From the NCBI GenBank assembly GCA_963575745.1, contig CAUYUJ010015717.1:16001-80000 (forward strand): a stretch of DNA of 64,000 bases, in the 5' to 3' direction. This DNA is from Prorocentrum cordatum. Its lineage: Eukaryota > Sar > Dinophyceae > Prorocentrales > Prorocentraceae. The notes beneath the pieces were generated by a model. That model saw only the letters and a program-made list of their open reading frames with translations, was not told the origin of the DNA and ran no database searches. Of this stretch, positions 20,560-31,645 are shown one piece after another. Positions within the stretch are counted from its first letter, which is position 1, and each line of letters opens with the position of its first letter. Position numbers and translations under genes: made by a program.

Positions 20560-21030
20560 CTGCGTTAATATCTGTAGGTGCGCACGATATTGTAGTAGGA
20601 CTTGTAGTAGCAGATATGATAGAAATAGTCGTGGTATCGCCAGCCGTCGGATTTGTAGCATTAATACATCATCATGACTTGTCGCATGAACTATCGTAGG
20701 AGCGGCGTTGGGACTTGTCAGAGGAGCTGTAGTAGGAGTTGTGGTGGGGTTGTAGGAGAAACTGCGTTATAAACAGACACACTTGGACTTGCACAAGGAA
20801 TTGCATTGGGGTTTACATCCGAACCTGTTTCGGAGGTGTAGCCCTGACTGGAATAGTAAGACCTGTAGCAGGTCGCCAGAAACGTAGCACACAGAGCTGT
20901 AGCATGATACACAGTCGGAGGTGTAGTAGTTCGGGCTTGTAGCAGGATCATTCGTGTGCGCTGTAGAAAGGGCAAGGGCTGTAGCAGTAGAACCTGAAGC
21001 GCTAGCTCCACTGGGATCTTTACCGGGAGC
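20560..21030 (+). repeat. Degenerate repeat of GTAGTAGGA / CTGTAGC words
   Basis: Loose ~12-18 bp reiterations such as TTGTAGTAG, GCTGTAGTAGGAGTTGTGG and CTGTAGCAGG. The minus strand reads as Ser/Thr/Leu-rich false frames. Confidence 0.6.
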
Positions 21031-21147
21031 TGCAGTAGTAATAATGCATGGTGGCCCCTCGGTGCTTTCATAGGGGGCTGGGAGCATGTATCCGCCCAGC
21101 ACGGCCCAAACGAGACCCATACTGAAAACAGTGCGGCCGTCGCGGGC

Positions 21148-21617
21148 ATGAGAGATCTTCGGTTCAAACGCGCGGAGGGAAGGATGCACCCCTGCGGCCC
21201 CCCATTCATCAAGATGTACGCCCTGGGGTGCGCCTCCTCCGTCAACTCGAACCACGTCGGTGCGCTGCGCGATGCCCTGGTTACGGAGCTCGACGAACAC
21301 AAATTTGCGGAACAGTGCATGTTCGGAAGCCTGCGCCGATTTCTGGGATTTGCGCTGCCCCCCCCCCCTGGCGGCGCCCCCAGCGCCGCCCCTGGCGCGC
21401 TCGGCGGCTCACGGCCAATCCAAGACATCGGCGCTCATGCAAGTCCTTGCTTCTCTTACAGGAGTCCCACTGGAGCATGAAGGCGCAGCGCAACGCTGAC
21501 GGGCAACTGGTGCTGCGGACGTCGGCAGGGAGGGAAGCCGCGGCAGGCCTCGCGCCGCCATCGGCGCAGCCAAGGCGCCTGCATCCCCTGAGGTCGACAC
21601 CCTCCGCTGCGCCGTAA
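21148..21617 (+). other. Two exon-like pieces of unknown identity
   Basis: 21148-21350 reads PFIKMYALGCASSVNSNHVG then ALRDALVTELDEHKFAEQCM, which is protein-like but matches no family I know. A GC-rich gap follows. The strong acceptor TTGCTTCTCTTACAG precedes 21462, after which ESHWSMKAQRNADGQLVLRT runs in frame to a TAA at 21615. These may belong to the large gene, to a separate gene ending here, or be decayed; phase across the gap could not be verified. Confidence 0.3.
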
Positions 21618-21645
21618 CTTCGGGGGTACCTTGTCTATCCCATGA

Positions 21646-22034
21646 ACGGCGGCCTTCCCCCCTGTCCGACCCCACATCGACGCGGAGCCGACGCGGCTTG
21701 GATTCCAGGGCGCGATCCCGTCGATACGCGTTAATTTCCGGGGGCCTTGTCTGTCCCACCAAGAACGGTGGTCACGGGCGATCACGGGCGTGACCGCGTG
21801 ACCAGAAGGGCGGGCCCTGTCGCGTCGCAATTCGCGCCGGCGCCGACTGCGAGTGCGCAGGGATGGCTCATTCCCACACGGAGCCGGCGCGAATCTCGTG
21901 GAGGGGGTGGGAAGGTGGGCGGGGGGGCCGGTCCCGGGCGTCATCGCGCATGAGAACGGGCTTCTTTCTTCCTGTCCGACCCAGCAGCCGACGCGGTGTA
22001 GATTCCAGGGCGCGATCCCGTGGATACGCGGTTG
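21646..22034 (+). repeat. Direct repeat pair, unit ~85-90 bp
   Basis: GATTCCAGGGCGCGATCCCG followed by T(C/G)GATACGCG occurs near 21700-21732 and 21999-22031, preceded in both by CCTGTCCGACCC and CCGACGCGG. Copies are about 300 bp apart. Confidence 0.75.
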
Positions 22035-23517
22035 CATGGATACGTTCCGCGCGCTGCGTCCGCGAAAAAGCGCCCCGTAGCTATCCACGGGGTCGCGGCC
22101 CGGGGGCGCGGGTAGGTCTTCTGCCCCAGAGGGGATCGGCATAAAGGTAAGCTTCCAGAGGTGCGTGCTCGGAGCTCGGAGCGGACATACACGTGATGGC
22201 CCATGTCTGTTCTTCGCCCACACGCCGTCTGGTGCAGCACGGTGCAAGGCACTCTCGCTCACTCGCTCGCGGATGTCTCGATGTCTTGGGATGCTGGCGT
22301 CGCGCCAGGGAGCGTGGGGCGACGAGGGCGGCCTTCCTGAGCCCCCTCGCGTCGCGGCAAGACTGGCGGCGACGCCTGTCTTACGTCCTCTTGCGTCTGG
22401 TGGCCCTCGCCGGTCCCGGGGAAGGGGTCAAGGCCTTCTTTTCGGGTCGCAGAACAAATCCACGTTGGGGGATCTGAGATATACAACATGGCAGGGGGCG
22501 TCTTAGAAGGGATCTCTGGCTTCTGAGGGGGTCTCGAGGCAGCCCACCTGCCTTCGCAGCAGGCCGTCATCCTGGGCCATCCTCGCCCCACCCTGTTGGC
22601 GCGCCGTCGAGGATGAACGTGCAGGAGTCGAATCTTCACGCTCGGGTGCAGCAGGAGCGCAGAGAGCACAACAACACCCACTGCTACTTCAGGACACGCT
22701 TGCTCTCGCACTGTCTTCTCCTCCTCCTCCTCCTCCTCCTCCTCTTTCTCCTGTTCCTGTTCCTGTTCCTGTTCCCTTCCCTTCGAGGCCGCTTAGAATC
22801 CTGTGGACCCAACCCCACTGACCCCTCCCCTAGAGCCCCCAGGATATTTTCCAGAACCTTCAAAACAAGTGAGACCTCTCGCCTCCGCTTTCTCAACACT
22901 TCATGGCTTGAGCTTGATCTTAAACATGGGTCTCCGCCGATGCCGTACCAAACTCTTCTATCTGCGCGCCCGTCTCATTGAGCGCTTGCTGACTTGGCGT
23001 CTCTCACTAAGCATCAGTAGTGGTATACCCTTGGACGGAAGCCAGTCTAATCCATTTTAATGCCGGTTCTTGGCGCACTCTGGTGCATAGCCCTTCGGCA
23101 AAGCGTACTACTTCTGAATCGTTCCCGCGATCCCAGGATAACCCTTCCAGGAATTGTGTTCTAATCTCTGTCTCTCCTCCTCCCACCCCCCCCTCTGGAC
23201 CCAGACCTCTGGACTCCTTCCCGAAGACTGTTTTCCCACCGCGGATCACTTCTGCACGGCGCCAGAGGCCGCCAACGACTCCAGGAGGCCGAAAACTGTG
23301 GGAAACACATGTTGTGATTGTTTCCAAGGCGCTGGAGGGCTGGGTCTCTCTCTTTCTCTCTCTCGCTGGAGGGCTGGAGCCAGCTCGAATTTGATATGTG
23401 GCGTTCAATTGCCCTCAGCTTGCCATGCCCCACACTGCGTCCAGACTGACTGCATAGGCAACTCTTTCTGTCTGTCGTCTCGTCCCGCTCCCCCTCCTCC
23501 ACCCGCCAGCTCCCAGG
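22035..23517. other. Intron or spacer, no gene seen
   Basis: Contains a CTC-rich run at 22710-22785 and C/T-rich patches near 23165 and 23345; no protein-like frame recognised. Confidence 0.4.
22710..22785 (+). repeat. Pyrimidine microsatellite (CTC, CTGTTC)
   Basis: CTCCTCCTCCTCC followed by CTGTTCCTGTTCC words. Confidence 0.8.
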
Positions 23518-23658
23518 ATAGGGCTGTTCTCGGACCGGCTCAGGCCCACCAGCTTCACGATCCGTGCCTTCGACGCCCAGCGGGGCATCCAGCTGCCCAT
23601 GGGCGATCCCTTGCCGGGCATCGTGGACGGGAGGCACCGGTTCGGATTTGAGCTGGAG
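23518..23658 (+). CDS. Exon 13: PPC-like module
   Basis: The acceptor CACCCGCCAGCTCCCAG precedes IGLFSDRLRPTSFTIRAFDA, QRGIQLPMGDPLPGIVDG and RHRFGFELE. The FTIRAFDAQRG...HRFGFELE strands fit the family. A GT donor follows GAG at 23659. An alternative end at 23669 would use an imperfect repeat (GGTGCCCCCCAGAG) matching GGCGCCCCCCTAGAC at 24229-24243. Confidence 0.55.
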
Positions 23659-24241
23659 GTGCCCCCCAGAGGCCGCGCTGGAGGATGCCAACAGGCTTAG
23701 GTTCGACGGACGATCGAGGCTCGATTTTTCAGGACGTTCTGCGTTGGTTTGAACCTGCTGGAGGCTTCTCGCCATCACGACCAGAAAGTATGGTCAGGAT
23801 GGGCCTCAGGAGAGATCCAGGAAGGGTCTGATGATAGAGTTTGACAGGACTCCAGACCCCCTCGCGTCGTGAACAAAAATCGCGATGGGAGGCCCTTACA
23901 CATTCCTGCCTGGGGGGTCCCTCACCAGACCCTGGGGCCGTCAGAGAGGACTGAGGATGAACACATTTTCCTAGTAAGATGCCTCCAGGGGCCCAGGCTT
24001 TACAAGACCACGACTTCGGGAGTCTGGGTAACCAGTGTCCTTGGAGCAAATCTGGCTTCATCTGGCCAGATCTAGCTCACTCTGGCTCAATCTGGTTCAG
24101 GTCGGCTCCATCGGGGGCTCATTCTTGATCACCCTGGTCCTGTACCCCAGCAGTCCCGCTGAATCGCTTCCACTCGTGCCCACAAAACCCTCCCAGGCGT
24201 TGCCACCCGACCTCCCCTCTGTGCTTCCGGCGCCCCCCTAG

Positions 24242-24333
24242 ACCCTGGCCTCTGCGGGCTCCGCTTCGAGCCCAGGGCTGGCCCACGGAAAGCAGCCTGT
24301 CGCGCGAGATCCGCGTGCGCGACGGTCTGTCAG
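24242..24333 (+). CDS. Exon 14: candidate short exon
   Basis: After CGCCCCCCTAG the phase-2 frame reads PWPLRAPLRAQGWPTESSL then SREIRVRDGLS. The strand-like SREIRVRDG and the position directly before a family B introner support it. Phase agrees with exon 13 only if the latter ends at 23669. Confidence 0.4.
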
Positions 24334-24497
24334 GCAAAGCTCGGACAGGGACAAATCCGTTCCAGAGGCGTTCTGGAACGCTCTCGGAGCTTTCCAGGGC
24401 GCTCGGAGAGGGCCGCGGTGCCCGACACATCCTTCAGAACCGCCATATCTCAGAGATCACCGATCTAGATTTTGCCCCGTTCTTGGCCTCGTCTCAG
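24334..24497 (+). mobile_element. Introner family B, copy 2
   Basis: 164 bases from GCAAAG to GGCCTCGTCTCAG. It shares with 8995-9160 the blocks AAATCCGTTCCAGAG/AAATCGTTCCAGAG, GAACGCTCT, GGCCGCGG, CATCCT and AGAACCGCC. Only TCAG is duplicated at the ends. Confidence 0.7.
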
Positions 24498-24660
24498 CTC
24501 TGGGCGGGAGTTCCGCAGCGGCACGCCTCTGGAAAGGGTCGATGCGCCGGCCGCCTCCCCCGGCCTGCCAGGTGGCGCCGGCCAGCGGGGGCCGAGAGCC
24601 GAGAGCGACGGCGGCGGCGGCGGCGGCGACGATTGCCTCCAGCGAGGGAGGAGGATCGGA
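24498..24660 (+). CDS. Exon 15: candidate, low support
   Basis: Follows the family B copy. One frame reads SGREFRSGTPLERVDAPAA and then a GGC-rich linker; the phase predicted from exon 14 gives a different, Ala/Arg-rich frame. Identity unresolved. Confidence 0.25.
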
Positions 24661-25324
24661 AACTGGAGCACATAGATTACCAGTGGCGGGCTGTTTTCCA
24701 ATCCCAGGACTTCTTGAGGGTCGGGGACGAGGTCGGGGTGGTGTGGTGTATACTTGTTTCCCCGTTTTCCCAGGGAAGCAACGAGAAATGCAAACACCAG
24801 GATCCCGCGTGCACCAGGATTCGCTGTCCTGTGCAAACTTCAGTGCAGGGCAGCAGACAGCGTCGGTGTATAGAGTTCGCTTCCCTAGATGATCCTGATT
24901 TGGGTGATCGTGGTGACGTTCGGGCATCTTGGGTGGCCGAGATTCGCTATTGGGGAAACGAGTCCCGGGGAAACGGGTCCCGAAGTTTTTCGCCGTTTTC
25001 GGGCTCTCGGGGCCCTCCACGGGCCCCGGGACTGACAGAAACCGACTCAGGATGAAGATCTCGTCCCGGGGAAAGGGAATGCCCCAGGGCCCAGGACACG
25101 CTTCTCTCAGGGCCAGTTCTCCTCTGCAAGGAGATGGCCACTGGCTCCAGAATCCAGGGTCCTTTTCCATTGGTGGAAGCGCACCCTTGTGTTGGTGCTG
25201 GTAATTACCCATTTCCAGGCCTCCAACAGAAGCCTCCGAGAACCTCCGAGAGCCTCCTTGAGCTTTTGAGAACCGTCGAAGTCCTTCGACGGCGATGGCC
25301 GTCGAGAGTCGTCGAGAATCGACG

Positions 25325-25835
25325 GCGGCTGCGACGACCGCGGCGCGGCGACGGCGCACTGCTCGTCGCTGTCGTGCCCGTCCTCGCCGCTGTCCTTCGC
25401 CTTCCCTATCTGGCCGCGAGAGCCGGGCCCTGCCCTCGCCGATCCACGATGCGGGCAAGTCGATGGGAAGCGGCGGTAGGGCTCGGATAATTCGTCGAGC
25501 AGGTGGCGCAATCCGAATCCTACCCCCGCCTCCAACCGATTCAGGAGAGTCGATGGCTGGCGGGGGCAGGGTTCGGATGCCGCCACCTCCCCCATCCTCC
25601 CAAAGGCCCGGCCAAGGGGGTGCTCAGCTGGGAGGTGCGCAGCGGCAGCATGCAGCGCCGGTGGCGGCGACCGCGGCGACGCCGTCGGCGGCGGCGACGG
25701 CGCCTCGCTCTCGTCGCCGTCGTGCCCGTTCCCGCCACAGTTCTCCGCCTTCCCCGTCCCCCCCGAGAGGCCCAGCCAACGGGGTGCTCAGCTGGGAGGT
25801 GTGCAGCGGCAGCCTGCAGCTGCGCACGGCGGACA
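25325..25835 (+). repeat. GC-rich tandem duplications
   Basis: GGTGCTCAGCTGGGAGGTG followed by GCAGCGGCAGC occurs at about 25618 and 25778; CGTCGCCGTCGTGCCCGTTC-type blocks recur around 25365 and 25710. Unit about 160 bp plus partial copies. Confidence 0.7.
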
Positions 25836-25845
25836 GAAGGCCCAC

Positions 25846-26290
25846 TCACGGGATCCTATCCGATCCGATCGATCCGATTCGATATCGATTCCGGCCCGCT
25901 CGATGCGATTCGATTCCAGTGCGGTCGGCAAATTTTGGGACGGCGTGTCGTTCCGCCGATTTTGGCCCCCCACGCTTCGCCGCGACACGCTATCAATTTC
26001 CGGATCCCCAGGCGTCAACGTCCCGAGCCTTTCCGAGCCTCCCGCACCGTGGAGCGGAGCGACACGCTATCCACTCGCATGGCATAGCGTGTCGCTGGGG
26101 CCGCCGCGGCGACACGCTAATCAAAGATTCACGACAGTACTCTGTCGATCCGATGCGGCCCAATGCTTGCATGGCGTTGTTGTGCATCCTGGCGTGGCCG
26201 ATTCGATTCCGACTCCGTGCCGATGCGGCCCGATTCGATGCACAGTTCGATCCGATCCGATTTTCCGATTCGATGCTGACTGATCCTGCC
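25846..26290 (+). mobile_element. Introner family A, copy 3, interrupted and degraded
   Basis: The left part (GATCCGATCGATCCGATTCG, 25861-25920) and right part (about 26140-26290, with GCATGGCGTTGTTGTGCATC and ending CTGATCCTGCCG) match copies 1 and 2. About 220 bp of foreign sequence (25925-26140) lies between. The acceptor AG is lost (CCGTCATC), so it is not its own intron. Confidence 0.7.
25925..26140. mobile_element. Nested insertion with hairpin in family A copy 3
   Basis: Sequence absent from the other family A copies, carrying four CGACACGCTA or complementary words. AGCGACACGCTAT (26058-26070) and ATAGCGTGTCGCT (26084-26096) form a perfect 13-bp stem with a 13-base loop. Confidence 0.6.
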
Positions 26291-26639
26291 GTCATCACCA
26301 TCCTCAACCTCGCCATTTTCCTCGACCTCCTCGTCCTCCTCCTTGCGATGGCGGCACGTCGTGAAGTCTGACCAGTGCCTCTGCCAATCGTGCCGTTGCC
26401 ATTGGCGGGTCCTGCTTTCGTGGTCTGAGCCCCGAGCTCTCGAGGTGGGCAGGTTTGACCTTCGGCGCTTCGGACCGAGGAGTACGACAGATGTCGAACC
26501 AAATGTCCCGATCTTGTCCTGTGTGCGGCCCACAACAGACATGCTTTTGAGCATGTCGGTCCCCGCACCGTTCCGCGGGAACAGACATGCCAATAAGCAC
26601 GTATGGCCGCCCTCCTTGTTCTCATCTCCACACTTGTCT

Positions 26640-26900
26640 TAATCCTCATCGTCATCACCGTGATCATCGTTGTCATCATTGTTGTCATCGTCATCATCGT
26701 CACCGTCATCACCACCATCACCGTCATCATCGTCATCCTCATCATCACCGTCCTCGTTGGACTTGCCCCATGACCGTCATCATCGTCATTACCATCATCC
26801 TCGTTCACGTCGAAGCGGTTTCCTCCTCGTCGTCACCCGCATCGTCCCCGTCTCCCCGTCGTCATCCCCATCGTCGCCACCGTCCTCAAACGAACGCACC
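26640..26900 (+). repeat. (ATC/GTC)n-type microsatellite
   Basis: CATCGTCATCACC words; false frames read as poly-Ser and His/Arg. Confidence 0.85.
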
Positions 26901-27054
26901 GCCCCGCGGGCACCCGTGTGTCACGCGCGCGTCCCCGCGCGCACCCGTGCGCTCCGGCGATGCCGTCCCCCGTGGGCGGGCCAGGGGGTCCTAGCCAAGC
27001 CGCAGCCGCGTTGCCGCCCCGCGTGGGCGTGCCTCGCGCGCGATCGCACGCTGG

Positions 27055-27528
27055 AGTACTGGGCGTTGACCTTTATTGCGTCGTGGTCGGACGATAAGGC
27101 CTTCCGCTGGCACCAGGTTGGATGTGCTCGCGGGCACAAGCAGGCCTCCTCAACAAGTGCCCGTCGGGATCGATCTTTGGGCACGGTGCCACTGCTCCAG
27201 CAAAGCAGGCGATCCCTGGACTGATGGCCGCGTCATCGACTTGTCGCCTGATCAAGCGCAGCGCAAGTTTCTCACCAAGATGCCGTTACAGTACAACATA
27301 TCAGGAGGCGAGTTCACTCATGACATCGAGGAGCATTGGTGCTTTCTCGCGGAGGTAATTCATTCCCAGGAGGTCCTCTTCAAGTGGAGGGGAAGCGCAC
27401 CTGTCGACTCCGTTGTTGTTGTGGACCCTTTCAGCGGAAGATGCGTCGGACCGCTGATAGAGTGTGTGGGACATGTGCATTCGCGCAAGCTGGAGGTCGT
27501 TCCCTTCCAGTTCGAGCGTCGCGTGTAA
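27055..27528 (+). CDS. Hypothetical ORF or gene fragment
   Basis: From about 27154 a single frame reads VGIDLWARCHCSSKAGDPWT, RVIDLSPDQAQRKFLTKMPL, FTHDIEEHWCFLAEVIHSQE, VLFKWRGSAPVDSVVVVDPF and LEVVPFQFERRV, ending at TAA 27526-27528. Upstream, in another frame, LEYWALTFIASWSDDKAFRW looks protein-like too. Composition is balanced, so it was probably coding, but I know no family. It might be a 5' ORF of the DIRS-like element starting 1.9 kb downstream, or a separate relic. Confidence 0.4.
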
Positions 27529-27924
27529 ACCGGCATCTTGACAGTCCGCGAGGCCACGCCAGCTCGGCAGACGCGAAGCATCCACGGAGGGATTCCAGCC
27601 AAGCGACGCTTCCAGCCAAGCCTGGTGGCCATTCGACGCCCAGTTCCAGCGCGTGCGAGCGCAGGGATTCCGCCGAAAGTGCCGCAGAAGCCCAAGCGGG
27701 TGCCCGAATGTGCGCGGTCTGCTCCGGCGCCCGCGTTGGCGGCGATCCCCAAAGAGGCACCCGAAATGACCTTGGGGCGCTAGGCCGCGGCCTCGGCTGC
27801 CAGAGTGGCTGGACCAGCAGCTGCAGACGCAGCCGCGCCGACAGCGCCCCAACTGGAGCTCGCCGAAGGAATGCCCGAGGCAGCGGGGACGAGGCGGCCC
27901 TTCCCCCATTCCTCTGAACGTGGG

Positions 27925-28340
27925 TCTCGCATTAGCGCTGCACTCATTCGTTTTTTTAACAATTGCAAGGGCTTCGCGGATTGAAGGCGGGTGGTTCTCA
28001 AACTGTGGCTCCCGCTTCAGCGCCGCGCACATTCGTTTTTGAAGCTTGCAAAAGTTTCACATATTGAAGGCGGGCTGTTTTCAATGCTTGGTTCTCGCCT
28101 CAGCGCCGCGCGTCGAAAGTTTTGCAAGGGTTTCACGGATTCAAGGCGGGATGTTTTTAGAATGTGGTTCTCCTCTGAGCGCTGCGCACATTCATCCCAA
28201 AAGTTTGCGAGAGCTTCACGGATTCGGGGGGGCGGGTTTTCCGCGTGTGGTTCTCGCTGAGGGGGCGTGGTTTTCAAATGTTGCTCTCGCCTGAGCGCCG
28301 CGCACGGTCGTGCTAAATGTTTGCAGAAGTTGCAGCGGTT
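27925..28340 (+). repeat. ~92-bp tandem array 1 (GGATTGAAGGCGGG...)
   Basis: About five units containing TTCACGGATTCAAGGCGGG, (T/A)TTTTCAAAATGTGG-like and TCTCGCCTCAGCGCCGCGCA words. A single related unit follows at 28960-29015. The same repeat forms the array at 33440-33900 in the same orientation. Confidence 0.85.
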
Positions 28341-28639
28341 CCCGTGGTTAACGTACCAGAAGCTGTGTTTTGGATTGGCTCATGATTGTTAGGGCGCAAC
28401 AGTTACATTCATTCGCTGTGCTAATGTCCCAGGAAGAGTGTTTTGTCACGAATCGATTGCAAACACCTCGCAATAAGGTTCATTCGCGGCGTTGAAATCA
28501 TGAGAATAGTGTTTTGATACATTTCAAGATTTTCTCACGGTTGTCCCCCGACGGGGCAATCCCCTCCGTGAAAATATTTGTCTTTTTGGGGTTTGTGAGG
28601 AGAGAATTCGGAGGGAAGGTGCGTTTCAACATCGTTGAT

Positions 28640-28860
28640 GACTGTTGGGTTTGCACTGGTCCTCCTGCTCCGCCTTCTCCTCCTCCTCTTTCTCCTCCTC
28701 CTCCCTTTCCCACTCTTCCACCTCTCCCTCCTCCTCTTTCTCCTCCACCTCTTCCTCCTCCTCCACCTCCTCCTCCTCTTCCTCCTCCGCCTCCTTCTTT
28801 TCCTCCTCCTCTTCCTCCCCCTCCTCTTTGCTATCCGTTTCCGTTTCCTTTTCTTTACGA
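28640..28860 (+). repeat. Pyrimidine microsatellite (CTC/CTT)
   Basis: CCTCCTCCTCTTTCTCCTCC-type words. Confidence 0.9.
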
Positions 28861-28959
28861 ATACTTCCCTTTTCGCACCCCGACGCGGGTCGGAAAGGCG
28901 GGCCGGGCGTTTCGCTCGAGATTTCCGTGCCATTCGTGAGCCTGCAGTTTAGGAATTTG

Positions 28960-29015
28960 CAGCACTTTCACATATGGAGGGCGGGCCGTTTCCAAAATGT
29001 GGCTCTCGCTTTCCC
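28960..29015 (+). repeat. Single unit of the ~92-bp repeat
   Basis: TTTCACATATGGAGGGCGGG followed by CGTTTCCAAAATGTGGCTCTCGC, isolated between the pyrimidine tract and the DIRS-like relic. Confidence 0.7.
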
Positions 29016-29433
29016 AAATGTGGGGATGTTCTGGAACGACCTCGCAGGCCTCACCCGCGATCTGCTGCCAGCGGCGCGCCACCTTCGGACATCCTGGACG
29101 GCCGGCAGTTGTCCCGCCTGCCCCTCGCTGGAGTGCCCGGACGTGGTGCTGCTGGCGTGTCCCGCCTTCCAGTGCGGGGAGTGCGCCTGCCCAAAGCTCG
29201 GGCTGGGCCCACTCCTCTGGCTGGGGGCGGCCATCGGCCTCGCGAGCGCCGCCGCCGGCGGGGTGGCGGGCTGCGCCATCGGCGCGCTGGCGTGCAGTGT
29301 CTGGCCGAGGTCGTCAACCCGACGGGCCGAGCCGGCGGGGGCGACGACGGCGGCGCAGCAGGTGCCGAGTGGGTTCGCGGCTTGGGTCGGCAACCGGCCT
29401 GCACAGACTGGCCCACGCCAGCCCAGCTGAGGG

Positions 29434-30290
29434 ATGCCCACGTCTGACACGAAGTATGCGCAGATGCTCGTTCGCTACCCAGATGATAAGAACGGTTTGG
29501 TGTGGCATCATCATGTGCTTCTGTATCGTGTCGCTGCTGGCCGATGGGTGTGCCTCACCCCAGATCTACAGCTCCAGATCCATGATCTCAGCGAGCAGCG
29601 GCATAGGATCCTGTCGAGGCGCTCGCCATTCCCAGGCAATGTGGCGGCGGCGTCCTACGCGTTCGACGACGACGGGGTCACCGGGCCCCAGCTCTAAGAG
29701 TTCGTGGCGCAGGCGAAGGTGCAGGCCGTCATCCTTGCCGACGGTGACTTCGGGGAGCCCGAGGTCGAGAGGTGGGTCGTCTACCAGGTGGACGACGAAC
29801 GCTTCGGCAAGGAGGTGCCCGACGATGTGTTGGCGGACGGCCAGCGGTTCGTTGGTCTCGGGTCCCTCGGCGTGGTCGACTGGCTCGGGGCGATGCGCTC
29901 TCAGATGCGGTGGAGCTCTGCACGGAGGACACGTTCGAGGAATGGCCGTTCCCCCCCCCCCGCGCGCGCGACCAAGGAGTACTTGGAGGCCGTGCGGGAC
30001 GGGCCTGGGTCGATGGTGGTCTACGTGAGCGAGTGGAGGCAGGATAGCGGCGTCGGCGATGGCACCGCGGCCCTCCACGAGCACCGCAACTACGCATCGC
30101 AGTCGCGGGAAGCGAGTGGCCTCGATCGGCGACAACCTTGTCTCACTCTGCGCCTTCGAGAAGGGCCGCGCGAAGTCGCGGGCCCTCAATGCGCTGGCGA
30201 GGCGGGCGGCTATCTATCAGGTTGCCGCCAGGATTCGCTGGTATTCGAGATGTGGCGAGAGCAAGCGGCAAGCGGGGTGTTGCTGATGCT
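29434..30290 (+). pseudogene. DIRS-like element: N-terminal region and RNase H part
   Basis: 29434-29694 reads YAQMLVRYPDDKNGLVWHHH, RWVCLTPDLQLQIHDLSEQR and ends at a TAA (29695-29697); the same frame goes on with EPEVERWVVYQVDDERFGKE and VPDDVLADGQRFVGLGSLGV. At 30000-30105 SEWRQDSGVGDGTAALHEHR resembles a segment that precedes RT in intact dinoflagellate copies I remember. Then, one frame over, RVASIGDNLVSLCAFEKGRA and ALNALARRAAIYQVAARIRW carry the DN...KGRA pattern of the RNase H-like domain. The jump between the two implies the RT was deleted. Confidence 0.6.
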
Positions 30291-30439
30291 GGGTCAGGTC
30301 TACATCAGACTGGGGGAGCGTCTCAGCCGGGGCCTCGGGGGCACGCGCTGCCTTCGGATGGCCACCCTACCGGGCCCAGCTCACATTCAGTGTGCCCCGA
30401 CGCTCCTCCAGCTACGTCATCGGTCCCCTCGCCCGGAGG

Positions 30440-31130
30440 GAGAGGACCCCTTCGAGCACCTTTTCAAGCGCAGGAGGCTGTTGCCCTCGAGTTGTTTGCC
30501 AGCGAGTCGGGGCTCATTTTTGCTTTCCGACCCCGTGGTCCACGGGTCGGGCGCCGTTCGAACTCGAGCGCGGTGGCAAGTGCGACATCAGCAGGGGAAG
30601 TACCCAAGACCTCGTCAAGTCCTGGATCCTCTCGGGCCTCAAATGGTATATTCACTTGGGCCCCTTTGCGCGGTCTGGTCCGCGGCAAGCAGAGGGGCGT
30701 CTAACCTTGGGAAGGCGCGCGCTAGGGAGACGGTGGCGGCGGAGCTGGCCCTCTTCACCGCGGAGGCATGTTCGATGGCTTCCCGCTGCGGGGCCCTCTG
30801 GAGCTCGGAGAATCCCGCGTCGCCAGGTCTCTGGGAGTTCGGGCCCATCGTGGGCCTCATGGGGGCCCCCGAGGTCTTCAAGGTCACCTCCCACGTGCGC
30901 CAGCGTGGGGTCCTGCGCAAGAAGCCCACCACCTTGCTCACCGACGCGTTGGCCCTTCGTGGCCTCGAAGCTAAGGATTATGGGGGACATGCGCATGGCG
31001 TTCTTGAGGGCCATGGGCGCGTCTTGGGAGCCGATGGAGTCTGGCGGTCACAGTGTAAGACTGAAGCAGCTGGAGCGCATCCGTCATCATTACATCGGCG
31101 CTCCGAAAGTTCATTCCGATTTGAGAGGCA
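30440..31130 (+). pseudogene. DIRS-like element: cytosine-methyltransferase-like domain
   Basis: Pieces in three frames give ALELFASESGLIFAFRPRG (motif I-like, about 30475-30540), FELERGGKCDISRGSTQDLV and LKWYIHLGP (30550-30665), then WSAASRGASNLGKARARETV, AELALFTAEACSMASRCGAL, SSENPASPGLWEFGPIVGLM and KKPTTLLTDALALRGLEAKD (30680-31000). The usual Pro-Cys pair after HLG is destroyed at the frame change; the ENP triad survives. C5-methyltransferase similarity is recall-based; it could be another MTase class. Confidence 0.5.
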
Positions 31131-31254
31131 CGGCGCCGCGCGAATGCAGAACAAACGCTATGCTGGAAGGGCGCGGCAACGCGTGCCTCCTGGACAGGCG
31201 CGAGCAGCCGCGCCCCCGCGCGAACCCCGATCCCGCGCGGGGCGCGCTCCCGTT

Positions 31255-31645
31255 TGGCAGTGGCTCACCCGGGAAACCGTTTCTTGTGCAGGAAGTCCTG
31301 AACGGTCGGCCAATCGGCGGCTCCTTCGGACGAGACCCGGAACCACCGAGAAACCGTTTGCCATCGGATGTTCTAGGCGGTTTGCCCATGTTCGGTTTCT
31401 TCGGAGTGGGCCCGAAGACCTCGAGATCGATGTTTTTGCGAAAAGTTCCAGACGGTTCGCACATTTTCGGGTCGTTTGAAGTGGGCCCTAAATTATTTTT
31501 GGCACACGTCCCATTGATTTGGCTACTTTCAGATCGGTCGATAGACTTGTCTGGTCGTCGCATGACCGAACCCGAAAGCTTGTTCGAGAAATTCCGATGC
31601 TGTTTGCTCATTTTCGGGTCAGTACACCGTTTGGGATTTAAAATT
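31255..31645 (+). repeat. Minisatellite, unit ~105 bp, ~4 copies
   Basis: Units carry CGGTTTGCCCATGTTCGG / CGGTTCGCACATTTTCGGGT / GTTTGCTCATTTTCGGGTC and GTGGGCCC near 31300, 31380, 31455 and 31595. Confidence 0.75.

Noticed and set aside
20767-21300. Minus-strand frame with MGLVWAVLGGYM that resembles a signal peptide
   Set aside because: The frame continues into the degenerate GTAGTAGGA repeat with Ser/Thr/Ala-biased composition, and the + strand carries better protein-like sequence over 21148-21350.
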